A stretch of DNA of 64,000 bases from Tretioscincus oriximinensis (GCA_022410635.1 JAJVDF010000046.1:2854995-2918994); one strand, 5' to 3'; shown: positions 1 to 12,205, counted from the stretch's first letter. Numbers and translations are program-made. The notes: a model not told the origin generated them from the letters alone.

Positions 1-57
1 AATCAGCTTTCATAAGTGCTGCTTTGACCATCCTACTGGCTTCTATCATTGTGTACT

Positions 58-475
58 GTTTATTTATTTATTTTTTTATTTAAAAGATTTTTACCCCGCC
101 CTTCCCCCCGAAGGTGTCCAGGGCGGCTTACAAAAATTAAAAAATTCGGGTCGCCATGACCTTCACAAGATTAAAATCATAAAACACAACTGTTAAAAAT
201 GTCGTCCTCTGGTAGGGGGGGGNTAACATGAAAAGGCCCGGGTGAAGAGATAGGNCTTTNCCAGGCGCCTAAAAGATAGTAAAGAAGGNGCCTGGCGTGC
301 TTCCGAGGGGAGGCTGTTCCATAATATCGGGGCCACTACCGAGAAGGCTCTTCCCCGCGCCCCCGCCCCCCTTATCTTAGAGCAGGAGGGGACAACTAGA
401 AGGCCCTCTCCTTCTGATCGCAGAGACCGGGCAGGACTATATGGGAAAAGGCGCTCCTCCATTTGGTCTAGAGTG
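58..475 (-). mobile_element. L2-clade LINE, 3' end (C-terminus of ORF2 plus 3' UTR)
   Basis: Read on the minus strand, positions 462 to 193 encode the last part of an L2-type reverse transcriptase, with the family phrases PARSLRSEGEGLLVVPS and GRAFSVVAPILWNSLPSEAR. A short 3' UTR follows. It contains the complement of a CCGCCC...GGGCGG stretch and ends in an A/T-rich TTTA-type repeat at 58-87, the usual 3' end of L2 elements. The copy is severely 5'-truncated and carries several N bases. Nothing upstream of the C-terminal domain is present, so it is a dead fragment. The family assignment rests on phrases recalled from L2/CR1-clade proteins, not on a search. Confidence 0.75.
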
Positions 476-3400
476 ATACCTATGCTATCAAGCTTGGCAT
501 AAATCTCGACCTGCCAAGAAGAAGCTTTAGAATCAGTGCTGGAGTATTTGAAAGTCAGAAGTGCAGTTATTTCTTTATTATATCACCAAAGTAAGTCCCT
601 CATATATCAGAACAGAGGTCTATCTGTTTCAGAATAGCCCAATTAGAATACCAGTAGATATCANCATTGCATACTGCTGTTAGAAAAGCACAAGGCTGCA
701 TTTTGGCTTCCCTGATCAAGCCTAGTACTTCTTCCATATGGACAAAGGTCCTAGCAGGAGATAATACTTCCCCTATTCCAAACCAGTATGTGGAAGGATG
801 CTTCTAAACTATTTCCCAACTCAGAAGTCCCATGTAGAAAGAGCTTAACACTTTAGGTATAAAAGAAACTGATGTAGAAAGTCCAATTCAGCATACCCAG
901 GGATGTCCATGTTGCCATTTTTGTCATAGCTTTCAATAATTACGTATGTTAATGCAGTTTGTAGAGAAAAGCAAAGTTCAACCAGATTTCAAGGAGGGAG
1001 AGGCGAAATGTTAAATAAAGCAGGCAGACAGATGAATATATTTAAAGTAGCCATGACTATCCATGAGTATGGATAAGCAATTCCACTAGCACTGCCTAAT
1101 TAGCTCAGATAAGAGTAAAACCTCAAATTTTGTATTTTCCCATGAATATTTAAAAATTCTCTTTGCTGAAAAGAGTGCTGTGTTGAAAGTAACCGTCTCT
1201 ACTAATGCCATGAAGCAGAATTGTCAGCAGTATCCAGCAATGATTAGCAGGAATAACATTCTCATTAGGGAAACAGCTCATGCTTGGAATGATACTTACT
1301 TTCCTCTGTTTGTACTGAATGCNGCAGTTAAGATATTGCTTATTAACTGTCTATGGTTTCACTCCCAGACCCACTTTCCTAGGAGTAAGCAANTTCTCAG
1401 TAAAAGTGGTTAGGACTGTACTGCTTCCTGTGTTATCCTACTTTTTTGTGTGTGTATGTGTGGGGGATGGGAAATAAAATTGAAGACATTAAATGGATGG
1501 TTTGCCATCAGTCTTTTTACCTAGGTATGAGTCAGTTCTAAAATTGTCATGCAAGGGGCCCTTGTAACACTTTGGGGGCTAAAAAGAGGAAGGTAGGTGG
1601 TAGGCAAGTCCCCTGCTTTCTGGAGTTTCTGAATAAAGACTAACACAGCTATTTCTTTAAAATCTAAAATTGTCACCTTCAGTAAAATGAGGGCCTCTTG
1701 TGATATCAGTATGTTGGGACCATGAAGATAATCTTGATTCAAGTTACGTGAAGTGTCCAAGGAGAAAATAGTGTGTTCTGGTCAACTCAGACTAGGAAGT
1801 CTGAAAGATGTATGGAAAATCTCCTTCTCCATCCCTCTTGTTTAGACAAAATATCACTAGGCTAGTTACTAGCATATGGCAGTAGCCTAAGATGTCTCAG
1901 AAGTGTAGGGTTTTTAGCTACTGTGCTCACCTGTAACTGTGAAAGATTATTTGACTCTCATGGGGGTCTGGACAGTTAAGATAATCCAGATAGATGTGTC
2001 AATTCCTAGTAATCTTGAAGCCAGGCTATGACCTTGCTTATCTTCAACATAGTTTTTGAATCACACTATAGGAGCAAAATGCTAAATAAAATAGTAGGAT
2101 TATGACACCCAAAAGCTGCTTTTCTATGTAATCTTAGCATCCTTTTCCAATGTGCTCTATATGTGCTGAATATATACATAGTCAGGAGCAATACTTCCGC
2201 TCAAATGGAACTTGGAGTTTTTTGTTTTGCTCCCATTGCCATCTAATTTGGAGTACATGTTCAATTTCCATGAAAAACTCATTAACATTAATAAGGGTTG
2301 TACACATAGGCTCCCCGTTCAGAAAGATAAAAATTTATCCCTTGCTTTCAGATGCAAGTTTCAAATTGGTTCCTCTGCAGCCAAACGCTATTTAATTTTG
2401 GAAGTGGGGGAGACGAAGGAATGAGCAAACGAATTTTGAATAAACCACCTTGGGGTTATACTGTTTAGAAAATCATCTTCATTTTTTGGTGTGGCATGCA
2501 TTTCCAACAAAAGAAACTCTCCCCTCCTGGTAGGCAATAGCAGACATATGTCTGAATAAATCCATAAATATAGAGAGTATGGAGCGGCAGAAATATAATA
2601 TTGTCAGAGACTTGTCTTTGTGCTCTCTAGCAAGTCTCCAGTTGGAAGGATAAGATAGGATTTAAGTGAAACCTCACATTGTCTAAAAAAATAAAATCGA
2701 GCCTTTTTTCAACTCATAAGACTCTCATTGCCCCTTGGAGAAAATTGACCTTAGGAGGGCTCTTTAAACACATCAGCACTTAATTCTAGATGTTGTGCAT
2801 AAAAACTCAAGTGACAACTGAGAAAATTGTTCTCAGCTGAGTTCCAATGAGACACATAACACAGAAAGCATTTTACACACAGATTTCTTTTTCTTATTAT
2901 TTTCAAAAAGGTATTTGTTTTCCTTGTTGGTACGAACAGTCACTGTTGTTCCCCAGATCAAATGTATAGCAAGATAATGTGAAATCACTGAGCATTTATA
3001 ATGATTTTTTTTATTCTATTGTCCTGCTTCTCTTATATAGGAAATAATAAAAGGCAGGCTGTGCCTGTTAAACTGTAGCACATCTCCTGCATTCTCAAGA
3101 GGAGAACAAACCCAAACAGCTGCCAGGATTATAAAGGCTCTCCGGTCCTTATCTGATGGANAACTTGGACTCTTATTCACAATATGGACACTGGGGGCCC
3201 ATGTTACATTTTACAAGGTTGGACTTGCTTTAAGCACCGAATAGCACAGAGATACAATTCTGTCTAACTGTAGCCACAGAAATAAATTATGAAATAAATT
3301 TAATTACTCTGTAGTAAATGCTACAATAGCAAACATTTGTCCCTTTGTGTGCACATATACCTGAGAACTAAAATGTATATTGTACTTTTCAGTTCAATGC

Positions 3401-3543
3401 AATTGTACTATAGTATTTAAACTATAGATGGGAAGCCAAACTTTCTTGGGTTTCATATACACAGCCTGTTGTTTTGAGGCAGGAAGTATTTTAACTAATG
3501 TATACGATACATTCTGATTCATTTTTTAAAAAAGCACTACCTG
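476..3543. other. AT-rich non-coding stretch, no gene recognised
   Basis: No reading frame here resembles a known protein on either strand. The stretch holds a short TG-rich run near 1446-1466 and several T-rich and A-rich runs. No tRNA-like, LINE-like or LTR-like sequence was recognised. Confidence 0.5.
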
Positions 3544-3587
3544 TAGGGCTGCCATATTTTGGCAGCCCAAAACCGGGATGGGGGGGG

Positions 3588-3710
3588 GGGGTGCATGCAC
3601 GCGCGTGCATGCACGCGCGTGCACATGTGGACGCTTGTAGTGAGTCAGGCAGAACCTCTCTTCTGCCTGTCTCACCACAAGTGTCCGGGTGTGCGCGCGC
3701 GCGTGTGCGT
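3588..3710. repeat. Alternating purine-pyrimidine runs inside the MITE
   Basis: Two runs of alternating GC/GT/CA dinucleotides lie at about 3591-3622 and 3690-3708. Such runs can adopt Z-DNA under negative supercoiling. They flank the smaller hairpin of the element. Confidence 0.6.
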
Positions 3711-4001
3711 AGCTGCTCCAATGCTGGAGGCGGGGTCTCGCACCTGCTAAGCGCGCCAACTCGCCTCCAACGGAGGAAAAACACCTGGGTTTGTGACAGG
3801 AGAACAGAGCTGTCCTCCTGTCACAAAACCAGGCGTTTTTGCTCTACTGGAGGCGAGTTGGCGCGCTTTGCCTGACGCGAAACTCCGCCCCCAGCATTGG
3901 ACAGCTACGGCACGCTCCGAGGTTCCTTCCAGGTCCCCAGAAAGTGTTGCTTGGGCTGCAGCCGTCAGCTCTGATGGCTGCTTTGCCTTTAAAATCCTGC
4001 A

Positions 4002-4040
4002 TTTTTACATTCCCTGATGCAGCATCGGGGAATGTAAAAA
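4002..4040. repeat. 19 bp inverted repeat with almost no loop
   Basis: Arms 4002-4020 and 4022-4040 pair over 19 bases with one mismatch around a single central base. It lies inside the hAT-like MITE, towards its right end. Confidence 0.8.
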
Positions 4041-4131
4041 GCCGGGATTTTGTCTTAAAACCCGGAGGGGACTATATTTTAGTCCCCCAAACCGGGATTG
4101 TCCCGCTTTCCTGGGATATATGGCAACCCTA

Positions 4132-5276
4132 ACTACATGCCACCTCTAACACACATTCAAGCATATACAAAACACATTAAGGGCGCTTAGACTGGAGAAT
4201 AGTCTAAGCAAGGCAGCATGAGCTTTCATAGATTATTGATAAGGAACATTTGTAAGGCTACACATGTTACCTCCTGATTTACTCATCCTCCACCNCCTCA
4301 AAATCAAAATGCTGAACTCTTTTCGTTCACTTTCTAAACATCTCTTGATGGACAGCAGTTAATATCTGAAATAAGATAGCAATGAATAATTATCTTGGAT
4401 TTAAAACAATAAATTAAATGACAAAAAATGAACAAGCTGTGCTGAAATTATTTTCAGGGTTCTTATGACTGGTGATTAATTTGGCCTGCAGTTTTGCAAG
4501 TAATGAAGACCCTCACTCATAGTTGTTTATTAATGTGAAAATTGTTGCCTAGAACTTAATTATATGATGTGATAGATCACATACAAATAATTACACTTTG
4601 GTTTCTCACAGCAGCAGAGTGTATAACGGACCCATATGTGTTACCCTCCACAAGATTATGTTTCATTCTTAATAAATGATTTTCTTGTAGCTGCTGTAGT
4701 CAATAACAGCACAGCAAGTAACAGAGGTTTTCATTAGTACAGTCTAATGATTGATACAGGTTCTCTCCGATAGTAAGCTGGCTATAAGTAATCCATTCCC
4801 AGATCACAGGACTCACAAAACAGAAATTAACCTTAAGAAAGTTATCCCTAAGATGATCACTCAAAGGATAAAGGCTTCTCCAGTGTGAGCTTCTTAAAGA
4901 TGTTGTTAGCATAATCTAGCAATGATTTTTCCACGTCTTCTGAAGATTTGTCCTTTTTGCCAGGACAATTTATTGTTTCTGTCAGTTCATTTTTATATTG
5001 GTCCTAAATTAGCCCTAGACCTGTTCAAATCAACAGGTACTAGCTCAAATTTGAAACATTTCTCAAGTTCCCTGTTTGAGGCAGTTGGTTGGAGGTCAGA
5101 TTGTGTCAGCCACCACTTAAGACAACAACCCAAAATCAGAGGTCCAGCTATTACCTAAGCATCAAAACTGACAAAACTCCTTTAGTATTTAAAAAATACC
5201 AAAAGCTCCTTTCCTCAGTGGCCTCAATTTCTTCCTCTTCATTTCCTTATCTGACCTTCCTTTGGGGGTGCTTCCC
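4132..5276. other. AT-rich non-coding stretch, nothing recognised
   Basis: The open frames here are short, have no recognisable motifs and overlap on both strands. No repeat family was recognised. Confidence 0.5.
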
Positions 5277-5655
5277 AATCCCTATTTTATTTATTTATAT
5301 TTATATCCTGCCCTATACCCAAAGGTCTCTGTGTGGCCAACAATAAAATGACCATACAACATTGACAAATTACAAAAAAGTATAAAACAGTATCTCAAAG
5401 TGGGTAAGAATATGTCATTTCTTCAGTCAAAGACCAGGTTAAAGAGGTGTGTCTTCAAAGATCTTCTAAAAGAATACAATGATGNTGACTGATGCACCTC
5501 AAGGGGAAGACTATGCCATAGACTGGGGGCAACAACTGAGAAGGGTCTGTCCCAGGCTACCACTCCATTTGCTGTTGAAAGGGATGGTAGAACCAGGAGG
5601 GCCTCCCCTGCAGATCTTAAGGCATGGCAGGTTGATATAGGAGAAGGTGTTTCTT
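5277..5655 (-). mobile_element. L2-clade LINE, 3' end
   Basis: Minus-strand translation of about 5640 to 5480 gives the L2 C-terminal pattern, with LRSAGEALLVLPS followed by RPFSVVAPSLWHSLPLE. The 3' UTR then runs to an A/T-rich TTTA repeat at 5283-5302, preceded on this strand by the family's GGGTATAGGGC-type box. The copy is 5'-truncated and has no methionine-started frame. It belongs to the same family as the fragments at 58-475 and 8030-9498. Confidence 0.7.
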
Positions 5656-8029
5656 CAGGTATTTTGTTTTACCACTATCAGCAATTGGGGGCTATCAGGA
5701 AATGTGAATATATCAAGAGTGAAGTAACCCTCTCTATTTCCAAGGGAACAAATATGAACAGGAACATAGCATTTTAATTTTCTATATAAGGCATAGAAAC
5801 ACAAGGCAAGGATTTCAGAAAGAAGTCCTTGAGGGTTTCAGTTGTACTGAATGGAAATCAGTTTCTGCCAATGTATCAACAAATGATGCCATAAAGTTAC
5901 ACAATAACAATAGGTTGTGTTTGAGCAGGCAGGTAAGCACTGGGATTTAATAGGAAACACACCTGGGCAAAACTGCATCCAACAGAAGGGTTTCTCATTA
6001 AGTTATAGTGGATGAAACTTTATTTCTCTTACATGCACAAATGTCTAGAATCATTTTTTTTTTCAGAAGAAAGTCTGGAAGCTGGATAAAAGAGATGATT
6101 TTGGAGGTGCAAACCTGTGAAGAATTTGAGCAGCCTGATAGGAAAGGTTGAGTAGAGGGAGAGAAATTTGATTAATTCAAAATTGTTCAGAGCAGAAATG
6201 GCCTTAGGTTGTGCATCTGTAAGAAACCTTGAAGAATAGCAGAAATAACAGAGATCAAACTAAAAGTCAAAAGAAGTAAAATGATAGGACTTCAGCCTAT
6301 TTCAAGTACATTCATTGCAAGTGTTTCTTTTAATTAAAATAATAAATTTTAAGTTAGTTATTACATTTTCATAACGTAAATGTGAGAGGGGGAGGTGAGA
6401 ATACAACCTGTGAACAGCAGCACCAAAAGAAAATAGAGAGGGCAGATCCCCATGCACGATATACAGCAAGTTGGATGTGACAACACCTTCTGTCAGCCCC
6501 GTGAAATCATGTGTGTCAAGCATTCCACCCACAGCCAAGTCCTTTGTCACGGAACAGTTATCCAGTTCAGCGGTGGACATTTTGTAAAATTTGAAAAAAA
6601 ACTGCATGTGACACACAGCAATGAAAACATGGCCACTCTTGTGAGACTTTGGGGTGAGACTAGCAGTTTAATTGGCTGTTGGCTTGCATAGATTGCTTGA
6701 GAATTGTATGCAGGCTCCCAGAGAATGCTGGAGATTGTAATCGATAAACACAGCAATGCCTTCTGGGGTCATCATTCAATAACATTGCTATGCAAAGAGT
6801 TGCAGCAGCTTGGAAGCCAAGCTAAAATGGGACGAGTGACTAACGTGTAAGAGATACCAGAACTATTTAATTCAGCAGTCATAGAAGAAATTTTTCCATA
6901 GAATTGGAGAAAGCATTGTCACAGCTCTGACGCAAGCATGCAGACTTGCCTAGTGTGGATCAAACTGACAACCTGATAGCCTAGGTTAGGTAATATCACA
7001 GTGCTATAATACAATCTGAACAACAGAGAGTTATGAGTGATCACTGAGTCATGCTTCACAGAATTTTGTCAGGTTATTTTCAAGAGTATTGAAATGCTAG
7101 TGGAACATGAATGTAATTTCCTGCTTTTAAAGGAAGAGAGATTCAGGTACGAATGAGTTTTACGATTGATGGCAGCTTTTTGTGACTTTTTTTTGTGAGA
7201 AATGAAAACTGTTAGTTTGCAGTTATAGGTGGATCCTTGTTTTCCCATTTTGGCTGTCTTTCCCAAGACAGGTTGTAAAGTCCAGGAAAGCATACCGTCC
7301 ANAATGAATTCGTTGTACAAAATAAATGTCCCTAAGCCATCAAATTTATGTTTCAGCATATTATCTTGAACATTGATGGTCACTAAGAGGGCAAACGTAA
7401 TGGGACCAAAAATTGTGAAGCAAATTATTGAATGAACAAGAACNTGATTAGAAAAATCAGAGTGAATAGTGGAAAGATCAGGGTGTCAACCCATTAACCA
7501 CAGTCTTNTACCTCCCACAGGAAGAGATAATAGGGACTCAAGTCAGTCAATTGAAACAGGATGCCTGAACCAAAACAAGATGACTGAACTGAAAAATAAA
7601 GCTATATAAACAGAGCTAAGCACAAGTCACAGGAGTTCAAAGGAATCAATGGCACATGGAATACCATTCAATAGGTACAAAAATATTAATGAAATGAAAA
7701 TGATATATAAGGTTATTTTTAAGAAGTTCAAGCATGAGAGCATAAATAGTAAACCGGTTTGAGAAACTTTGCTATTATGGGGAAAAGGGCATTATAAATA
7801 TATTATTTATATATTATTTATAAGGCTTTGTTCACATTTCAACCTTCAGAAAAAGGTTTCTCAAACTGTTCCGATCCATTAACTGGGGGAAAGTTTTCTA
7901 CCTCTTCCCAGGAGCCCAGAACCAAGAAGAGCAAAGGGCCTTGTTATGTTTTATTATACATGCTTGTCCTGCCTGTCCTCCCCTACCACATGAATGGAAG
8001 TGGCCAAGCTGCTGCTGATGTGGAGCTGG
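5656..8029. other. Non-coding stretch with one unclassified repeat
   Basis: No gene was recognised. The stretch contains the repeat at 6655-6752, which has an inverted relative near 22.6 kb, and a short AT tandem at about 7797-7823. A T-rich AG at 6066 is followed by about 84 open bases, but the candidate donor is weak, so it is not called an exon. Confidence 0.45.
6655..6752 (-). repeat. Unclassified interspersed repeat, copy 1
   Basis: The reverse complement of this segment closely matches 22595-22675. The shared parts include CCAGCATTCT, AGCCTGCATACAATTC and AACAGCCAAT. The family is not identified. Two dispersed copies in opposite orientation argue for a transposed repeat. Confidence 0.6.
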
Positions 8030-9498
8030 CAGGGTATGACTGGGTGGGTCCAGGGAGTAGTGAACGCTTCCTTGAGGAATGCANTGGTCCTGCTGGCACT
8101 TAAAGAGGCAGTGGTGTGCCCCCTCCTCAAGAAGNCTTCCCTGGACCCAGAAGAGGTAAACAACTACCGCCTAGTGGCCATACCCTTCCTGGGCAAGGTA
8201 CTGTAGAGGGTCATGGCTGTTCAACTGCCGACATGCTTGGAAGAAACAGATCATCTAGACCCCATTTCAATCTGGCTTCAGGTCTGGTCATGGCACCTTG
8301 GTCGCCCTGGTTGATGACCTGCTCCGGGAGAGGGATGGGGGCAATCCGACCCTGTTAGTTCTCTTGGACCTCTCAGCGGCTTTTGATACCATTGACCATG
8401 GTATCCTCCTGGAGAGGCTATGGAGTTTAGGAGTTGGTGTCAAAGCATTGTGGTGATTCCACTCCTATCTCCAAGGCCATTTCCAGAGAGTGATGGTTGG
8501 GGAGTCTTGCTCAACATCCTGGGAGCTCACTTGTGGAGTTCCTCAGGGTTCGATCCTCTCCCCCATGCTGTTCAACATCTATATGAAGCCACTGAGAGAG
8601 GTCATCAGGCGATTTGGAGTGAAGTGTCATCAATATGCAGATGACACTAAGCTCTATCTCTCTGTTCCATCTGAATCAGGAGAAGTGGTTGTAGTGCTTG
8701 ACAGGTGCCTTAAGGCAGTAATGGGCTGGATGGGGGGCAATAAATTGAAGTTGAATTCAGATAAGATGGAGGTGCTGTGTGTCACCGCATCCCGGGTCCA
8801 GGAAGTGAGTAGGCATCCTGTCTTGGATGGGGTTGAATTGCCCTATAAGGGATGGTTGTGAAATCTGTGGGTACTCTGGGTCTTTTGCTGACACTTGAAA
8901 ATCAGGTGGAGGCAGTGGCCAGGAGCACCTATTTCCAACTACATCTGGTCCGCCAATTGTGGCCACTTCTGATCTGGCCACAGTAATCCACGCTCTGACA
9001 ACTTCCAGGTTGGGCTACTGTAATGCACTCTATATGGGGCTGCCCTTGAAAATGGTTTGGAAGCTGCAACTGGTGCACAATGCAGCAGCTAGACTGCTGG
9101 CCGGTTCAACCAGTTGGACACACNTATTAACTCTAACCTTTAAAGCCTTGTATAACTTGGGCCCCAAATATCTAAAGGAATGCCTTCTCCCATATGAGCC
9201 TGCCCGTGCCTTAAGATCTGCAGGGAGGCCCTCCTGACTGTACCACCACCCTCAGTGGCAGTGATGGTGGGAACCCGGAATAGGGCCTTCGCTGTGACAG
9301 CCCCCAGGGTATGGAATAGTCTCCCCCTCAAGGTCCATCAATCACCATCGCTTGAAAACGCACCTCTTTGGTCTGGTCTTTGGCTGAGGAAAATGCTATC
9401 TCTCCCTTAGATGGGGTTCTTTTTAATATGCTGTGCTTTTATTGTAACCAACCTGAGACCTTCGGGTATAGAGTAGTATAAAAATGTAAATAAGTAAC
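8030..9498 (+). mobile_element. L2 LINE, 5'-truncated copy
   Basis: About 1.5 kb of an L2 element runs from inside the reverse transcriptase to a recognisable 3' end. The 3' UTR ends in ACCTTCGGGTATAGAG, then a GTATAAAAATG box and a TAAATAAGTAA run at 9487-9498. The same tail organisation appears in the SINE at 48.2 kb. Frameshifts and N bases interrupt the coding part. The sequence just upstream (about 7830-8030) is not clearly L2, so the 5' boundary is approximate. Confidence 0.85.
8040..9350 (+). pseudogene. L2 ORF2 reverse transcriptase remnant
   Basis: The reverse transcriptase copies element RNA at a nicked target. Visible in order are: KEAVVCPLLKK and LDPEEVNNYR (start of the RT domain, about 8109-8180), LLDLSAAFDTIDHGILLERL (palm motif A, about 8360-8419), GVPQGSILSPMLFNIYM (about 8536-8586), the catalytic YADD at 8634-8645, and the C-terminal part with LGYCNALYMGLP and VHNAAARLLAG (about 9010-9105). 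The motif A region and the YADD region lie in different frames, separated by a frameshift and a stop near 8450. A stop at about 8860 separates the RT from the C-terminus. The endonuclease domain is missing. The catalytic Asp pair is intact, but the gene cannot make a full protein. Confidence 0.85.
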
Positions 9499-10289
9499 AT
9501 GTTACATGTCATTTAGAACACAAAAAGGCTAGAATATAGCATTCACACTTTCTGCAGGAGTTTTCCTTAAGAAAGCAATGATTGTGGACTAATTTAAAAA
9601 GCAACCCATGAAGGATAAGTTTAAGTTTACAATGAAGAATTCTTTTGGAATGATTGGACAATAGTACAGCAATTACCAAACCAGATGCTTTGACCATAAT
9701 TTTTAAAAAGCGAAGGACATTCTAGTAACCATAGTGATCATACGAGGAAACAGAATATGCATTTAAATGAGATTCTTCAAAAATCTTCCATTTAATAGAA
9801 ACTGCTTGTACTGCACCACGTCTTTGGGGAACTGGATATAAAATGGCATTCATATGATATTGTCACTCATAGTGTTCAGTACTTTTTTTCTTTTTTCATT
9901 GTGATCCAGCAAATGTAGTATGTTGTTCATAAAAATAGTGGCTACATGTTGTAGCCTGTTATCACCCAAAACAAATTAAAGGCTAGAAAATTAAACTATC
10001 AAAGTATACGTAATGTACATTAGGTATCAGATGAAAACACTAGCTTATCATATGCTTCTAAGTCTTTTGCTGCTTAAGAATATAATTTCCCCTTATAATT
10101 CCACAGAGAGTTGATGCAGCTGTTCAATATGTACTGAGAATGATTCATAAAGACCCGGAAATTATAAACCTACAGGCGAACTAACTCCCAATCTAAGGCT
10201 GTACCACATAATTATCATTGAAAGGGCTATCCAAATGCATCCAGCTCACAGACCGTGGCAAGAACATACAATTAACATATGAATATAGA
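9499..10289. other. AT-rich stretch between L2 and CR1
   Basis: No transposon was recognised. The stretch contains one weak candidate for a terminal exon, listed separately at 10107-10184. Confidence 0.4.
10107..10184 (+). other. Candidate host-gene terminal exon (very uncertain)
   Basis: A pyrimidine-rich tract ends in CCACAG at 10101-10106. From 10107 a frame of 25 codons runs to TAA at 10182-10184, reading RVDAAVQYVLRM then IHKDPEIINLQAN. The composition looks protein-like (amphipathic, mixed charge) and no transposon family was recognised. A 25-codon open stretch is common by chance, and no polyadenylation signal is obvious before the CR1 that follows. I do not recognise the protein. Confidence 0.15.
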
Positions 10290-12205
10290 AGATAATACTG
10301 TAGAAACCCTTCTGGATCAGAGCACAACCTATTCAGTCTAGCACCCTGTCTCACACAACGGGCCACTAATTGCTTAAGGGCATTTTAAGCAGAAGACAAA
10401 GACAAATCCTTGACTTGTTTTCAATTTCTATTCAAAGTGTGGTCTGAGGTTCGTCTTGTTAGTGGAGTTGCTTTCTCAGATGAGTGCAGGGGTCTTCAGG
10501 GTCATCGGGTCATCAATGCAGGATTCATTAAACCATCCTAGACAAATGACTATCCAGTCTCCGTTTGAAGACTTCCAATGAAGGTGAACTCACCACCTCC
10601 TGTGGGACACTGTTCCACTGGTTTATCCTTACTGTTAGAAAGTTTTTTCTGATCTCTAATCTAAATCTACTCCCTTGCAGTTTTATCCGATTGTTTCTAG
10701 TCCTTCCATGTGTCAATGAGAACAATGCTGATCCCTCTGCTCTGCAACAGCCCTTCAGATATTTGTAGACAGCTACCATGACTCCTCTCAGTCTTCTCTT
10801 TTGTAGACTAAACATCCCTAGAGCCTTTAACCGTTCCTCATAGGAACTCTCTTTTGAACTTGCTCTAGTTTATCAATGTCCTTTTTAAATTGGGNCCCCC
10901 AGAACTGAACACAGTATTCCACAGTCATACCAAAGTACTTTAGAGAGGAATAATTACTTCACATGATTTAGATTCTATGGCCCTCTTAATACACCCTAGG
11001 ATTGTGTTTGCCTTTTTTTTTGCAGCTGCTTCACACTGTTGACTCCTGTTTAGTCTATGATCTACCAGTATACCAGGTCCTTTTCACATCTGCTGCTCAG
11101 ACATATTCCTCCCGTTCTATATGTGCTGTGGTGTTTTGTTTTGTTTTTGCCCAGATGTAGGATCTTGCATCTCTCTCTGTTAANTACCATTCTGTTCGTT
11201 TCAGCCTATTGTTCAAGCTTGTCTAGATCTTTTTGAATCCTGTTTAGTACTAGCAACCGCTCCTAACTTTGTGTAATCAGCAAATTTGATAAGCTTTCCT
11301 TCAATTCCCTCATCTAGGTCATCTATAAATATGTTAAATAGCACTGAGCCCAGGAGAGACTCTTATGGTACTCCATTGTTCACCATTTTTTCAAAAGGAT
11401 GGAATGAGATACTTTGTCAAATGCTTTACTGAAGTCAAGATACACCACGTCTACCCCATTTCCCTGATCAACCCATTTGGTGATATTATCATAGAAAGAA
11501 ATTAGATTAGTCTGGCATGATTTGTTACAAATCCATGTTAGCTCTGGTTAATTACTGCATTCCTATCCAAGTGCTGGCATACATGCTGCTTTATAACTTG
11601 TTCAAGGAGCTTTCCTAGTATTGAAGTGAGACTTACAGGCCTGTAGCTTCCTGATTCCACTTTTTTACCTTTTTTGAAGATAGGGACATTTGCCCTTCTC
11701 CATTCTACTGGGACTTCTCCTGCTGCCCACAAATTTTCAAAGATCACAGCAAGTGGCTCTGCTATTACTTCTGCTACTTCTGTCAGTACTCTGGAATGTT
11801 GTTCATCTGGGCCTGGAGACTTGAATTCATTTAAATTAGCTAAGAGTTCCCTCTCCTTTTCTCTGTCTTGATTCTTTTGATCCTTCAATAGCACAATGAA
11901 GGCCACTTGTTGTTGCATGTCCTTTCTCAGAAAAAAACAGATNCAAAATAAGTGTTCAGCTTTCTCAGTATTGTTTTTGATCAACTCACCAATTTCCCTC
12001 TGTAGAACTTCTATAGCATCTTTAGCTTTTCTTTTTCTTTTGACGTACCTCCCAAACCCTTTATTATTGCGTGTGAGACTCNGTTCGTATTTAGCTTTAG
12101 CTTTTCTGACACTTGCCCTACAGGTGCTGCAGACAGCCTTATATTCTTCCTTAGAAATGTCCCCCTTCTTCCATTTCATAAACAGTATTGAGGCAATTAT
12201 ATGCT
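10290..12205 (-). mobile_element. CR1 LINE, 5'-truncated copy
   Basis: A minus-strand CR1 element covers the middle and end of ORF2 plus a 3' UTR. Its 3' end near 10290-10370 resembles the reptile CR1 end, with a reverse-complemented ATCC-AG...CTGG-type segment, but it is more diverged than the copies at 20.6, 39.5 and 53.8 kb. The 5' truncation lies just upstream of the RT domain. Many stops and frameshifts mark it as an older insertion than the CR1 at 16-20.6 kb. Confidence 0.85.
10528..12179 (-). pseudogene. CR1 ORF2 reverse transcriptase remnant
   Basis: On the minus strand, 12179 to 11538 is one frame of about 210 codons. It covers the pre-RT region, with RNNKGFGRYVKRKRK, and the RT start, with FKSPGPDEQHSRVLTE, GEVPVEWRRANVPIFKKG and YRPVSLTSILGKLLEQ. 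Frames then change. The palm region around 11360 to 11250 still reads [20 protein letters not shown], but a stop replaces the Gln of the GVPQGS motif (11363-11365). The second catalytic Asp of FADD is Tyr (codon at 11273-11275). The C-terminal domain is open again at 10815-10528, with FRLEIRKNFLTVRINQWNSV. The copy is non-functional. Confidence 0.85.

Larger units (their letters stand above)
3544..4131. mobile_element. Non-autonomous hAT-like MITE / foldback element
   Basis: The left end reads TAGGGCTGCCATAT and the right end is its inverted counterpart ATATGGCAACCCTA, differing by one base. The element is flanked by ACTACCTG (3536-3543) and ACTACATG (4132-4139), a direct repeat of 8 bases with one difference. 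Eight-base target duplications and short inverted termini are typical of hAT transposons. No transposase is encoded. The interior is GC-rich compared with its surroundings and is almost entirely nested hairpins: arms about 3702-3808 with 3814-3915, a smaller one at about 3629-3688, and a near-perfect one at 4002-4040. Short open frames inside it overlap on both strands and are by-products of the palindromes. Confidence 0.7.

Noticed and set aside
3491..3875. Overlapping open frames of about 100-125 codons on both strands at 3.5-3.9 kb
   Set aside because: They coincide with the palindromic GC-rich MITE. The repetitive His-Ala-Arg wording comes from the alternating GC/CA runs and is not a protein.
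6067..6150. Possible exon after a T-rich acceptor at 6066
   Set aside because: The donor (GTTGAG) is poor and the product is not recognised. One open frame over 84 bases is expected by chance.
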